Below are positions 53,395-63,330 of a stretch of 64,000 bases of DNA, in pieces. The stretch is taken from assembly GCA_039621445.1 (NCBI GenBank), contig CP154956.1, positions 68,682,349 through 68,746,348 on the forward strand. The letters run 5' to 3'. The stretch is from Euglena gracilis. Lineage: Eukaryota > Euglenida > Euglenophyceae > Euglenales. The notes under the pieces were generated by a model. It had not been told where the DNA came from. It saw nothing but the letters and a program-made list of their open reading frames with translations, and did no database searches. The first letter of the stretch is position 1. Every line of letters begins with the position of its first letter. Both the position numbers and the translations under genes were made by a program.

Positions 53395-53760
53395 CACTTT
53401 GGGGGGGGGGGGTCAATTTTTGGGCTTTGGCGCCTTCGGCGCCAAGAGAAATGGCCACTTTGAGGGGGGGAAACAAATTTGCCAAAACGGCCATTGTGAG
53501 GGAGGGGACATTTTGGAGGGGGGGGTCAATTTTTGGGCTTAGGCGCATTTGGCGCCCAGAGAAAATAACCACTTTGAGGGGGGGGGGAACAAATTTGCCA
53601 AAACGGCTTGTGAGGAGGGGACACTTTGGGAATTGGACACTTTGGGTCAAGGGGACGCTTGGGGGAGGGGGGGCTTTGGCGCCTTCGGCGCCAGAGAAAA
53701 TGACAACTTTGAGGGGGGGGGAAGAAATTTGTCAAAAAATTTTGGCCACTCTGAGGGGGG
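53395..53760. repeat. G-rich tandem repeat, three units with GGCGCCTTCGGCGCC hairpins
   Basis: Each unit has TTTGGGCTT-GGCGCC..GGCGCC, GAGAAAATG-CCACTTTGAGG, a G run and AACAAATTTGCCAAAACGGC. The first and third units have a TTCG loop; the second has ATTT. Confidence 0.8.
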
Positions 53761-53930
53761 GGGGGGAACTAGGGGGGGGGGGGGGGTGTCTGAGGGGCAC
53801 TGAGTGGGGGGCTGAGGGGGGGGTGGGGGGACTGGCACTTTGGGGTTGGGGGGGGGGGGGGGTGTGGGGGTGTGGGGGTGGCGAGGGTGGCTGGGTGCAC
53901 TCCTGTGGGGGGGGGGTGAGGGTGTTTTTT
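53760..53930. repeat. G-run array, quadruplex-prone
   Basis: Successive runs of four or more G separated by 1-10 bases on the plus strand. Reads as Gly/Pro shadows only. Confidence 0.8.
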
Positions 53931-54119
53931 TTCTGTCCCAAGTGCATTCAGCGCCGAGCATTCTCATGAACATTGCAAAGTGCAGCTCGTAAAATGGGCT
54001 ATGCAAAAGGAAGGAGACGATGTTAATCTTGTGTCATCTTTCATATGTGTTCCCCATGTTTAACGGTTCTGTTGCCACTATTTCGAAAGGATTCTAGTTC
54101 AGAATACCACAGACGGCGG

Positions 54120-54430
54120 CCAAGATCGGCTCATTGCGGGAAATTGGTGATGGACTTTTTGGTGGTCGCTAGCAACTAGTCGCTAGCGACCAAGTCTACT
54201 GACCATGGCTCGGCCACTGACCATTGGTGGTTGGGCCGACCACCAATTTTAAGTCCACCCCCCCCTCTAAAAAATTTTTTAAGCCCCCCCCTCGAAAAAA
54301 TTTTCATTCAAATATGAAAGAAAATGACTCAAAACCCACCCAAATGCCTTCCAAAACCCCCATTCGGGGGTTAATTTGCAGTGTGTGCAAGGCAAGGATG
54401 GCCGAGTGGCGCTCCCTAATGCACCCCGAT
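54120..54430. repeat. Foldback family G, copy 1 (GTCGCTAGCGAC)
   Basis: Order: TTGGTGATGGACTTTTTGG, CTAGTCGCTAGCGACC palindromes, ACCACCAATTTTAAGTCCACC, C-run AAAAAATTTTTTAAGCC, GAAAATGACTCAAAACCCACC, CCCCCATTCGGGGG, GTGTGTGCAAGGCAAGGATGG. The same order occurs reversed at 56580-57010. Confidence 0.8.
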
Positions 54431-54435
54431 ACGCG

Positions 54436-54950
54436 GACTTAGTCGGCCTACGGCCTCCTCCGGGGGGGGGGGGGGGCGGCCCCCCCCAGACCCCCCGCCT
54501 AAGGTTGGACGATTAATCTTAATCGACGGCACCGAACGATTAATGCCGATTAATCGGGGGGTGGCGAACGATTACCGAACGATTAATGCCCCCTTTGGGT
54601 TCCTAGCATTATGATGACCAACGAACGCTTCATTTCCCTTGGAAAAGAATGTTTCTCCTTAAAAATGATTTTTTCCTTTCAGTATATTTTCTTTGCATAG
54701 CTTTGCTTTTGTTATGGCAACCTCTTGGGTGTGGCAGCATTTTAAGAGGATGAAGGATGACGTACACCATGTGGTGTGCCAAATATGTCCTCCAGAGAAA
54801 AGCAGTGGCAAGGGAGGTTAGGCAGGGGTGGGGGGGGGGCTGTGGACCCCCCCCGGTGAAGTTCACCGGTGAACATTCACCGGGGGGGGAGGGGGGGGTA
54901 CTTTCGGCGGTGAAGTTCACCGGTGAAGTTCACTGGTCAAGGCTGGATTG
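54436..54950. other. Repeat fragments: one GGCCTACGGCCTCC unit and GGTGAAGTTCACCGG palindromes
   Basis: 54436-54500 is a single unit of the tandem array at 60706-61425. 54500-54600 has CGAACGATTAAT repeats. 54835-54935 repeats GTGAAGTTCACCGGTGAA, also found in the LTR at 24975-25010. Confidence 0.6.
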
Positions 54951-55565
54951 AGGTTGAGGTATTGAGGTTGAGGTTGAGGTTGAGGTTTTCCAACCTCCAT
55001 CTTTCCTCAATGTCACCTCAATGCCAAAATCCAAAGGAAAACGACTCAACAACAAAAAGATTTGGAAAAAAGTGTTACAAAGAGAGGCAAATTACATAGA
55101 TTTTTTCAAAAAGTTGGCAATTGGTCACTTTTCTCAAGTTCAAATTACCAACCCACAATTTTTTCCTTGTTTCAACCCACGTATGTTGTAGATTGACAAA
55201 CGCTGCCAAACTTGCCTTTGAGGAAGGTTTTTATAAGATGAGATGGTCCAATCGATGCTTTTTGTGAGTTCAGTTTTTTGAACTTTGGACATTGAGGTAA
55301 CATTGAGGTTGAGGTTGAGGTTGTTCACATTGAGGTTGAACTTTTTTTGAAATCCTCAACCACAATCCCGCCTTGCACCGGTGAACTTCACTGTTTTGAT
55401 GGTTGGGGGTGAAATTTTCATGGGTAAAGTTTTGCTCCTTTCCTCTCAAAATGGTCATTTTGAGGTTGATGCTTCATGGAATTTTATCGAAATGGGTTGG
55501 GCAGAGGGGGGGGGAGGGGGTCCGGGACCCCCGGTGAACTTTCAAACGGTGAACTTCACCATAGG
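54930..55565. repeat. TTGAGG repeat module with inverted ends
   Basis: GGATTGAGGTTGAGG near 54950 is mirrored by CCTCAACCACAATCC near 55355; both are flanked by CACCGGTGAA-type palindromes. 55381-55500 resembles the block nested in the LTR at 24855-25027. Confidence 0.55.
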
Positions 55566-55870
55566 GGGGGGGGGAGGGTGGTCAAAATGACCAAAGTCTA
55601 CTGCCTGATCTCCAAGTTCAAATATCATGGCAACCACAAACATGATCAGCCTGCATAGCGACTTGCGCGCTAAGCTGGATGACCCTTCCATCCGTGCTCT
55701 GATGTCTGTGCGTATGAATATATCCCGTTTGTTTCCTAACGGGTCTCCCCCAAAAGAAAGCAACGCACAGTGACATTTCTGTGAGACAGAGCCTCCAAAA
55801 TGATCACTCCCAAGTGTTTTCCTGCCTGCTTTTTCAATGGTTTCCTTGGGACACATATGGCACAAAGTGG
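55566..55870. other. Spacer, no gene recognised
   Basis: Balanced composition with short frames only. Confidence 0.35.
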
Positions 55871-56455
55871 GGCCCCCTCACCCTGGGTGAGGGGTGGGTG
55901 AGGGGGGGGTGAGGGGGGGGTGGAGGGGGGGGGGAGGGGGGGTGAGGGGTGGGTGAGGGGTGAGGGGTGAGTGTTGTTGGGGGGGGAGGGTTGGGTGGGC
56001 GCGATTTGACCACAGAGCGCGATTTGGCCACAAAAATGACCGGTAGACAAGGATGAGGTTTTTTTTTGCCGGGGGGGGTCCGGGGGGGGGGCGGGAGCCC
56101 CCCCCCGGGCAATCGAGCAGTTTCATACGCCGCGCGATTTGACCACAGAGCGCGATTTGGCCACAAAAAAGACCGGTAGACAAGGATGAGGTTATTTTTT
56201 GCCGGGGGGGGTCCGGGGGGGGGGCGGGAGCCCCCCCCCCCCGGGCACTTGAACAGTTGAATATGTTCCGCGATTTGCACAGAAAATGATCGATCAGAAG
56301 AAATAACACCCATATTTCCGGGACTATGGTGGGTGAGGGGGGGGGGTGAGGGGGGGGGTGAGGGGTGGGGTGAGGGGTGGGGTGAGGGGTGAGGGGTGAG
56401 GGGTGGGTGAGGGGTGGGTGAGGGTGAGGGGTGGGTGAGGGGGCCCCACTTTGTG
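55871..56455. repeat. GGGTGAGGGG arrays around a two-unit tandem repeat
   Basis: 55875-55975 and 56330-56445 are GGGTGAGGGGTGA arrays, G-quadruplex-prone on the plus strand, both bounded by GGCCCC(A/C)-TTTGTGCCA words in mirrored order. Between them 56005-56160 and 56130-56280 repeat GCGCGATTTG-CCACA, GACCGGTAGACAAGGATGAGG and a G-run/C-run hairpin. Confidence 0.75.
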
Positions 56456-56579
56456 CCATGACTCCCTTGGGAAGACCGATTATTTCGATTAATAACCCCC
56501 TGGCCGAATGAACGATTAATCAAGGGGTGGCGAACGATTAATCAAAAAATCAATTAATCAAAACAACCTTACCCCGCCC

Positions 56580-57010
56580 AAAATAACAAAATCCCCTTGT
56601 GTGTGCAAGGCAAAGATGGCCGAGTCGCGCTTCGTAATGAATGTAGTCTTGTGTGTGCAAGGCAAGGATGGCCGAGTCGCGCTCCCAGGCTATGATAAAT
56701 GCTATGGTTTCATATAACAGGCCCAAAGAGAATATATTACCCGAAATTTTTGCAAATTGACCCCCGAATGGGGGTTTTGGAAGACATTTGGGTGGGTTTT
56801 GAGTCATTTTCTTTCATATTTAAATGAAAAATTTTTGGAGGGGGGGCTTAAAAATTTTTTAGAGGGGGGGTGGACATAAAATTGGTGGTCGAGCGACTAG
56901 TCGCTCCGACCACCAATGGTCGCTAGCGACCCTAGCGACTAGTCGCTAGCGACCCTAGCGACTAGTCGCTAGCGACCACCAAAAAGTCCATCACCAATTT
57001 CTCCCTCGGG
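56580..57010. repeat. Foldback family G, copy 2 (inverted relative to copy 1)
   Basis: Same ordered blocks as 54120-54430 on the other strand, with four GTCGCTAGCGAC-type palindromes at 56930-56985. Together the two copies form arms of an imperfect inverted repeat with about 2.1 kb between. Confidence 0.8.
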
Positions 57011-57139
57011 GCCGCCAAGATCTGCCCGGCGGCCACATATTCTTATTCCGAGGTTTCCGGCCGTCCCAGATCTGTGCAGCGGATCCTAATTCAGCTTCGC
57101 TTTGTCCCAAAAATCTGTGGTCAGTCTGCCGTCCGTCGT

Positions 57140-57440
57140 CGAGGTTGAGAAACACAGATTTTGACCAAAGCCATGTTGCTTTATAAACACAGTCTTAAAT
57201 AACTGCGTCTTAAACGCAGACTCTGACCTGAGTCTGCGTTTCGAATTCTTGATATAAAGACTCCGTGCGGATTTCCGGTGGTCGCCGTTGTGGTGGTCGG
57301 GCCGACCATGGTCGGCCCGACCTGTGGTGGTGGTCGACCGACCTGTGGTGGTCGGGCCGACCAGGTCGGGCCGACCACCGTTTTTCCGCAATACCCCCCC
57401 TTTTTGAACTTTTAAGCCCCCCCCCCTGGTCGGTGGCTAG
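57140..57440. repeat. GTCTGCGTTT hairpins followed by GGTCGGGCCGACC palindrome cluster
   Basis: 57185-57245 carries degenerate GTCTTAAATAACTGCGTCTTAA and AGACTC pairs; 57270-57375 repeats GGTCGGGCCGACC and GGCCGACCATGGTCGGCC. Confidence 0.7.
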
Positions 57441-58980
57441 TCGGTGGGCATAAAAATGGTCTGTGGTGGGCCAAAATCACCCGGAAATGCATTTATTGGC
57501 AGTTCCCCCCCCCCAGGACCCTGTCCTGTGGCGGTCCTGGGGGGGGGTCCTGTTTTTTTTCCTATTTTTGGCAGAAATTTTGCAGCACAAGTTCAGGTTA
57601 TTTTGAAGTGGGTACCGCCCCCCGGTGGGTCCTGGGGGGGGTCCTGGGGGGGGAAACTGGCTTTGACTCCCACGAGAGGCAGAAAACTCCCCCCTCCACC
57701 CCCATCCGAAGTTTTTTTAGAGTGGGTATTTCGCCGACTCGTCAGCCAACTGGCTCCCCCCCCCCCCTCTCTCGCCGACTAGCTGCCGACCAGGCCGACC
57801 GTCCAATTGGCGTCATCGGTCGGCCGACCAAATGGGTTGTCAGCCGACTAGTCGGCCGACTTGCCAGCCCCCCCCTCCAGCCTACCACCAACTAGTTGAA
57901 GGGTCGACCGACCAGTTGAAGGTTCGGTGACTGATGGTTCAGGGGGCCCCCTTCGGGGGCCCCCCTGCTGAACACGTTTTCAGGCTGAAATCTGGGCTCA
58001 GCCACAATTTGTGTGTAAAAATAAGACCACCCTCCCCTCTAAAACAATTTTTCAGCCCCCTCCAAAAAAAATTCCATTCATTCATAGCGACCTTTGGCTG
58101 ACTAGTCGCTAGCGACCACCAGTAATAAGTCCACCCCCCCCAAAAGTTTTTAAGCCTTGCCAAAAAAATTCAGTTCTTGTTCGCTGCTCGACCTCCACCT
58201 AACCCTAGCCCTGACCCTGACCTAACCCTGCATTTGGTCTGAGAAGGACAGTTCTGAGAATTTTGTGTGCTTTTCCGACCTGAGGTGTGACAGATTTCTC
58301 CTTTGGGGGACCCCCCACTTTTTCCCCCACCCAAGGGGGCGGGGGAAAAGATCGGACCCCCCTTTTCCCTAAAAGAAAAAATCACCCGCTGACCTAAAAT
58401 GTGCCAATCCGAAAGACATCAAAACCCACTGGGGACAGACCTGGGGGGTGCGCACTAGGACCCACCCACCCACCCCCCCCAGGCGGGGGACCCCCCCCCA
58501 CTTTTCCCCTAAAATGGCCAAAAATCAAAAAAATGCGAAAAAATAGCACTTGGGTGCCTTGGCGCCGAGCTTCCATTTGGGGGGGCTCAGCCGCATAACA
58601 GGCGTGCGACTATAATCCCTGCCTTGGGGGGTGCGCACTTTTTGAGCACTGCGCATAAATTTAGTGAAGTGCGAAAAATTCGGCCGTGAGATGAAATGGA
58701 CGATTTATTGACCCCTGCAGGATTGGCGATTAATCGAGGGGTGGGGCTCCGTGCGGATGATTGGCTATGACGATCCCGGAGGTCGTACCGACCATGGTCG
58801 GGCCGACCTAGGTCGGGCCGACCATTGGCTATGGCCTATCGACCATTGGAGGTCGGGCCGACCTGGTCGGCCCGACCTCCAATCATCCGCATTACCCACC
58901 TTTTTTTGAAATTTAAGCCCCCCCTCCCGGAAACTTAAAACCTATTTTCTGGGCCCGACGCCTGTCTTGAAATTCTACTG
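57440..58980. other. Repeat mosaic, no gene
   Basis: 57520-57660 G-run/C-run hairpins; 57770-57900 GTCGGCCGAC words; 57937-58022 foldback like 51316; 58195-58235 a short CCCTAACCCTAGCCCTGACC patch; 58300-58510 C/G-run palindromes. No frame has a domain. Confidence 0.5.
58745..58900. repeat. GGTCGGGCCGACC cluster, copy with GGATGATTGG ends
   Basis: GCGGATGATTGG at the left and CCAATCATCCGC at the right are inverted repeats enclosing multiple GGTCGGGCCGACC palindromes. 62860-63020 is the same element in reverse orientation. Confidence 0.8.
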
Positions 58981-58986
58981 ACATTA

Positions 58987-59398
58987 CCCCCCCCCCCCCT
59001 AGTCGTACGACCACCCCTCATTTATGACCACCCCCCCCCGGTCACAGGTTGCAGGTCATGGGGGTGTTATGACCACCCCCCCCCGGTCACAGGTTGCAGG
59101 TTGCGAAAAATTTAACCCCCAAAAATAAGTCCCCCCCCCCCCCCCTGGCCGGAATCCATGAAATGGACCCCCCCCAAAATAAGGTCCCCCCTGCCGGCGC
59201 GAAGCGCCGGATTTTTGAAAAATGGGACATTTTGGGGGGGGGTAAATCTGCCATTTTGGGACAGTTTTCACACACTTCTACGACCGCCCCCTCATCTATG
59301 ACCACCCCCCGGTCACAGGTTGCAGGTTATGGGGGTGTTATGACCACCCCCCCCGGTCACAGGTTGCAGGAACCCGGTCATACGACTAGGGGGGGGGG
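58987..59398. mobile_element. TIR element family B, copy 2, TA-flanked
   Basis: Near-identical to 8574-8980: C run, TAGTCGTACGACC, repeated GGTCACAGGTTGCAGG, CCGGCGCGAAGCGCCGG core, GGTCATACGACTAG, G run. TA lies at 58985-58986 and 59399-59400. Confidence 0.85.
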
Positions 59399-59420
59399 TA
59401 ACGGATTTCAGGCTGAAATT

Positions 59421-59540
59421 GTTTATGTCGGTCGATTCCATTCAGGCGCCCGTTTATGTCGGTCGATTTCCATTCAGGCGCCCGTTTATGTCAGTCGATT
59501 TCCATTCAGGCGCCCGTTTATGTCAGTCGATTTCCATTCC
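59421..59540. repeat. 32-bp tandem repeat, four units
   Basis: Unit GTTTATGTCGGTCGATTTCC plus ATTCAGGCGCCC. There are no spacers, so it is a minisatellite rather than a CRISPR array. Confidence 0.9.
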
Positions 59541-59924
59541 ATTGAAATCTGTTGCTGGCCAGATTGGGAATTTTTAGTGACTTTTTGGACATTTTGGATT
59601 TCCCTTTTTTTCGGTATTTTTGGTCCTATGGGGTTGTGGAGGAGTTATGGATCAGACAAAAACCAAATTTTGTGGCCAGGTGATCACAGCTGGCTGAACT
59701 TTGGATGGAACAGACGGAAGGACGGCATTTAGGATTATTATTTTCTGGATCTTCAGAAAAAGCATTTGGCAAATTTGTCCTGAACCAGTCGTCATCACTG
59801 GTGATCTGAAAGAAAAGGTTTCGGGTGAGGAGTGATTTGGCAATGACAAACCTATTTTCTGGGCTCGACGCCTGTATTGCAATTATATTGACATCAGCGG
59901 ATTTCGGACAAGGCTGTGTTCATA

Positions 59925-60110
59925 GCAACATGGCTTTGGTCAAAATCTGCGTTTCTAAAAAAACGCAGACTCTGGCCTGAGTCTGTGTTTCGAAACGCTC
60001 AGTCTGTTATTCGGCCTGAGTCTGCGTTTCGAAACGCAGACCTGAGTCAGTTTCGAAACGCAGACTCAGGCCAGAGGCCGCGTTTAAGACGCAGTTCTTG
60101 ATATAGAGAT
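59925..60110. repeat. GTCTGCGTTTCGAAACGCAGAC palindrome cluster
   Basis: Several overlapping hairpins from GTCTGCGTTT and AAACGCAGAC, with CCTGAGTC / GACTCAGG links. Confidence 0.8.
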
Positions 60111-60262
60111 TGAAAAAAGAAAAAAGCATTCCGAAAAAAAGGCAAAAGGTTGGTCGACATTAACGGGTTTCAGGCTGAAACTGACAATGTCCCAAAACGG
60201 AACAAAAAAGGCATTCAAAAAAGGAAGCAAAAGGTTGGTCGATTTCCAAGACATCGGAAACC

Positions 60263-60390
60263 GTTTATGTCGGTCGATTTCCATTCAGGCGCGCGTTTAT
60301 GTCAGTCGATTTCCATTCAAGCGCCCGTTTATGTCGGTCGATTTCCATTCAGGCGCCCGTTTATGTCGGTCGATTTCCATTCAGGCGCCC
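60263..60390. repeat. 32-bp tandem repeat, second array, four units
   Basis: Same unit as at 59421-59540, about 720 bp away, same orientation. Both arrays are preceded within 130 bp by ACGG-TTTCAGGCTGAAA. Confidence 0.9.
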
Positions 60391-60492
60391 GTTAATGGGC
60401 CAAAAACCACTTTTTTGACCATATTTCTGTCCAGGCGGTTCGGTCGAATGAATATCAAGACAGGCGTCGGGCCCAGAAAAAATAGGTTTTAG

Positions 60493-60596
60493 AAAAATCG
60501 ACCGACACTAACAGATTCAGCAGGGGCGCCGGGCGGCTCGCTTCGCTCGCTCGCGCCCGGCGCCCCTGCTGAATCTGTTGGTGTCGGTCGATTTTT
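60493..60596. repeat. 104-bp hairpin, 43-bp stem
   Basis: Left arm 60493-60535 and right arm 60554-60596 are complementary with a single A/G mismatch (a G-U pair in RNA). The loop is an 18-nt CTCGC-rich sequence. The outer stem contains the ATCGACCGACA word of the 32-bp repeat. Confidence 0.95.
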
Positions 60597-60705
60597 ATAT
60601 AGAATCAGTATTCAGTAAAATTTGACTCAAAATGCATGGAAAAGCATTGGAATGAGGTTGAAACTGGCAAAAAAACGTCCCATGTTAAAGAAAGAGACCC
60701 TAATG

Positions 60706-61425
60706 AACTTAGTCGGCCTACGGCCTCCTCCGGGGGGGGGGGGGGGGGGGGCGCCCCCCCCCCCCCCCCCGACACCCCCCCGCCCAAAATAACAATATCC
60801 CCTTGTTTCTGCAAGGCAAGGATGGCCAAAACGCGCCCCCCAACAAACTCCCTTTGTGCTAACTTAGTGGGCCTACGGCCTCCTCCGGGGGGGGGGGCCT
60901 CTGCCCCCCCCCCCCCCGGACCCCCCCCACCCAAAATAACAATATCCCCTTGTGTGTGCAAGGCAAGGATGGCCAAAACGCGCCCCCCAACAAACTCCCT
61001 TTGTGCTAACTTAGGGGGCCTACGGCCTCCGCCGGGGGGGGGGTGCCCCCCCCCAGACCCCCCCCCCCGATAACAATATCCCCTTGTGTGTGCAAGGCAA
61101 GGGTGGACAAAACGCGCACCGTAACAAAATCTTGTTGTGTGTGCAAGGCAAGGTTGGCCAGAACGCGCCCCTCAACAGACTCCCTTGGTGCTAACTTAGT
61201 GGGCCTACGGCCTCCCTCGGGGGGGGGGGGCTGCCGCCCCCCCCCCCCCCGGACCCCCCCACCCAAAATAACAATATCCCCTTGTGTGTGCAAGGCAAGG
61301 ATGGCCAAAACGCAACCCCCAACAAACTCCCTTTGTGCTAACTTAGTCGGCCTACGGCCTCCTCCGGGGGGGGGGGTGCCCCCCCCCCCCCCCCCCCCCC
61401 CCCAGACCCCCCCACGCCCAAAATA
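60706..61425. repeat. Tandem repeat of about 150-185 bp, five units
   Basis: Units begin near 60706, 60861, 61008, 61193 and 61340 with AACTTAGT-GGCCTACGGCC, then G-run/C-run hairpin, CCCAAAATAACAATATCCCC, TTGTGTGTGCAAGGCAAGGA and CCAACAAACTCCCTTTGTGCT. Minus-strand MAILALHTQGDIVILGGG frames are shadows of it. Confidence 0.85.
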
Positions 61426-62735
61426 ACCTAACCGTATCCCTAACCCTAACCCTAATCTCCAGCCCTAACCGTATCCCTAACCCTAACTCTAACCCTAGCC
61501 CTAACCCTAACAGGCTTCTTTTTAAGTCAGCAGACCCCCCCCCCCCGGGGGGAGGGGGGGTGGGTGGGTGGGTCCGGGCCGGACCCCCCCCCCCCTGGGG
61601 GGGTCCCGCGCCGGAGGCGCTGGGTATACCTTTTCGGCGCGAAGCGCCGAAAATTTTTGGAAATCGCCTTTAGCGGGCCCGATTTTGGGGGGGGGTCCCG
61701 CCCCCCCCCCCCCCCCCCCCCCCCCCCGGGGGGGGGTCCCGCGCCCCCCTGTGTGGGTGGGGGGCACCCCCCCTCCCCCCCGGGGGTCTTAAAAAGAAGC
61801 CTGAACCCTAACCGTATCCCTAATCCTAACTCTAACCCTGACCCTGACCCTAACCGTATCCCTAACCCTAACCCTAATCCCCAGCCCTAACCGTATCCCT
61901 AACCCTAACTCTAACCCTAGCCCGAACCCTATCCGTATCCCTGACCCTAACCCTAACCGTATCCCTAACCCTAACCCTGATCTCCAGCCCTAACCGTATC
62001 CCTAACCCTAACTCTGACCCTAGCCCGAACCCTATCCGTATCCCTAACCCTAACCCTAACCGTATCCCCAACCCAAACTCAAACCGTATCCCTGTCCCGA
62101 ACCCTAACCCTAACCGTATCCCTAACCCTAACAATAACCGTAACACTAACCGTATCCCTAACCCTAACCCTAATCCCCAGCCCTAACCGTATCCCTAACC
62201 CTAACCCTAACCCTAACCGTATCCCTAACCCTAACTCTAACCCTAACCGAAACCCTATCCGTATCCCTGACCCTAACTCTAACCCTAGCCCTAACCCTAA
62301 CCGTATCCCTAACCGTAACCCTAACCCGAACCCTATCCGTATCCCTAACCCTAACTGCATCCCTAACCATAACCGTATCCCCAACCCAAACTCAAACCGT
62401 ATCCCTGGCCCGAACCCTAACCCTAACCGTATCCCTAACCCTAACAATAACCGTAACACTAACCGTATCCCTAACCCTAACCCTAATCCCCAGCCCTAAC
62501 CGTATCCCTAACCCTAACTCTAACCCTAACCGAAACCCTAACCCTAACTCTAACCCTAACCCTAACTCTAACCCTAACCCTAACCGTATCCCTAACTCTA
62601 ACCCTAGCCCTAACTAACCGTATCCCTAACCCTAACCCTAATCCCCAGCCCTAACCCTGTCCGTTTCCCTAACCCTAACCCTAACTGTATCCCTAACCCT
62701 AACCATAATTGTATCCCTAACCCTAACTCTAATCG
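61426..62735. repeat. Degenerate telomere-type (CCCTAA)n with CCGTATCCCTAA variant
   Basis: Over 1.2 kb of CCCTAA units, many in a higher-order pattern CCGTATCCCTAACCCTAA plus CCCCAGCCCTAA. A segment of about 360 bp (AACCGTATCCCCAACCCAAAC onward) occurs twice, near 62055 and 62365. Interrupted by the TIR element at 61511. More degenerate than an active chromosome end, so interstitial or subtelomeric. Confidence 0.85.
61511..61803. mobile_element. TIR element family A, copy 2, inside telomere-like repeats
   Basis: Same CAGGCTTCTTTTTAAG / CTTAAAAAGAAGCCTG ends and CGGCGCGAAGCGCCG core as 2891-3166, with longer C runs. CCCTAA units continue on both sides. Confidence 0.85.
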
Positions 62736-62859
62736 AATTTTTTCAAAATGGGACGTTTTTTGCCAGTTTGGAGGTCATTCCAGTGTGTTTTTATGCATTT
62801 TCAGCCAAATTAAGAATCAAATTTTGAGGGGGGTGGCTTAAATTTCAAAAAGGGGGGGG

Positions 62860-63020
62860 GTAATGCGATTGATTGGAGGTCGGGCCGACCAGGTCGGCCC
62901 GACCTCCAATGGTCGATAACGGCCAGGTCGGGCCGACCATGGTCGGGCCGACCATAGGTCGGGCCGACCATGGTCGGTCGGTACGACCTCCGGGATCGTC
63001 ATAGCCAATCATCCGCCCGG
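62860..63020. repeat. GGTCGGGCCGACC cluster, inverted copy
   Basis: Reverse-oriented relative of 58745-58900, ending GGGATCGTCATAGCCAATCA then TCCGC. Confidence 0.8.
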
Positions 63021-63109
63021 GGCCGAGGGGTGGCAAAGGATTGATCGAAAAAACAATTAATCGAACCAACCTCAACCCCAATTTCTCATGTGAGGAAGCC
63101 CCTGAATCA

Positions 63110-63330
63110 CACCATTGCTTACCAACCCCAGGGGGGAGGGGTGTCACTTCCCACTTTCAAAAAACCAGTTGAACTCAGGCTTCTTGTCTGTTTATGGCTG
63201 GCGCTTCTTCTGCCCAGTTTGTGTGGTGACCAGACCCCCCCTGGGGAGGGCATCGGGGAGGGCGTCTGGAGCCAAAAACCAGTCAGTCAGTCACTGAAGG
63301 ACCAGTCAGTCACCCCCCAGGGTCGGAAAC
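63110..63330. mobile_element. TIR element family D, truncated copy
   Basis: Left end ACCATTGCTTACCAACCCC resembles the family D end; interior has AAACCAGTCAGTCAGTCACT and CCAGTCAGTCACC. No right end seen. Confidence 0.5.

Noticed and set aside
53647-54006. Pro-rich ORF on the minus strand
   Set aside because: Shadow of the plus-strand G-run array.
55834-56523. Pro/His/Ser-rich 229-codon ORF on the minus strand
   Set aside because: Translation of GGGTGAGGGG arrays in several frames.
59421-60390. 32-bp repeats as a CRISPR array
   Set aside because: Units are directly adjacent with no spacers, and the genome is eukaryotic.
61874-62459. Arg/Val/Gly/Leu repeat ORFs on the minus strand
   Set aside because: Translations of telomere-type CCCTAA repeats.
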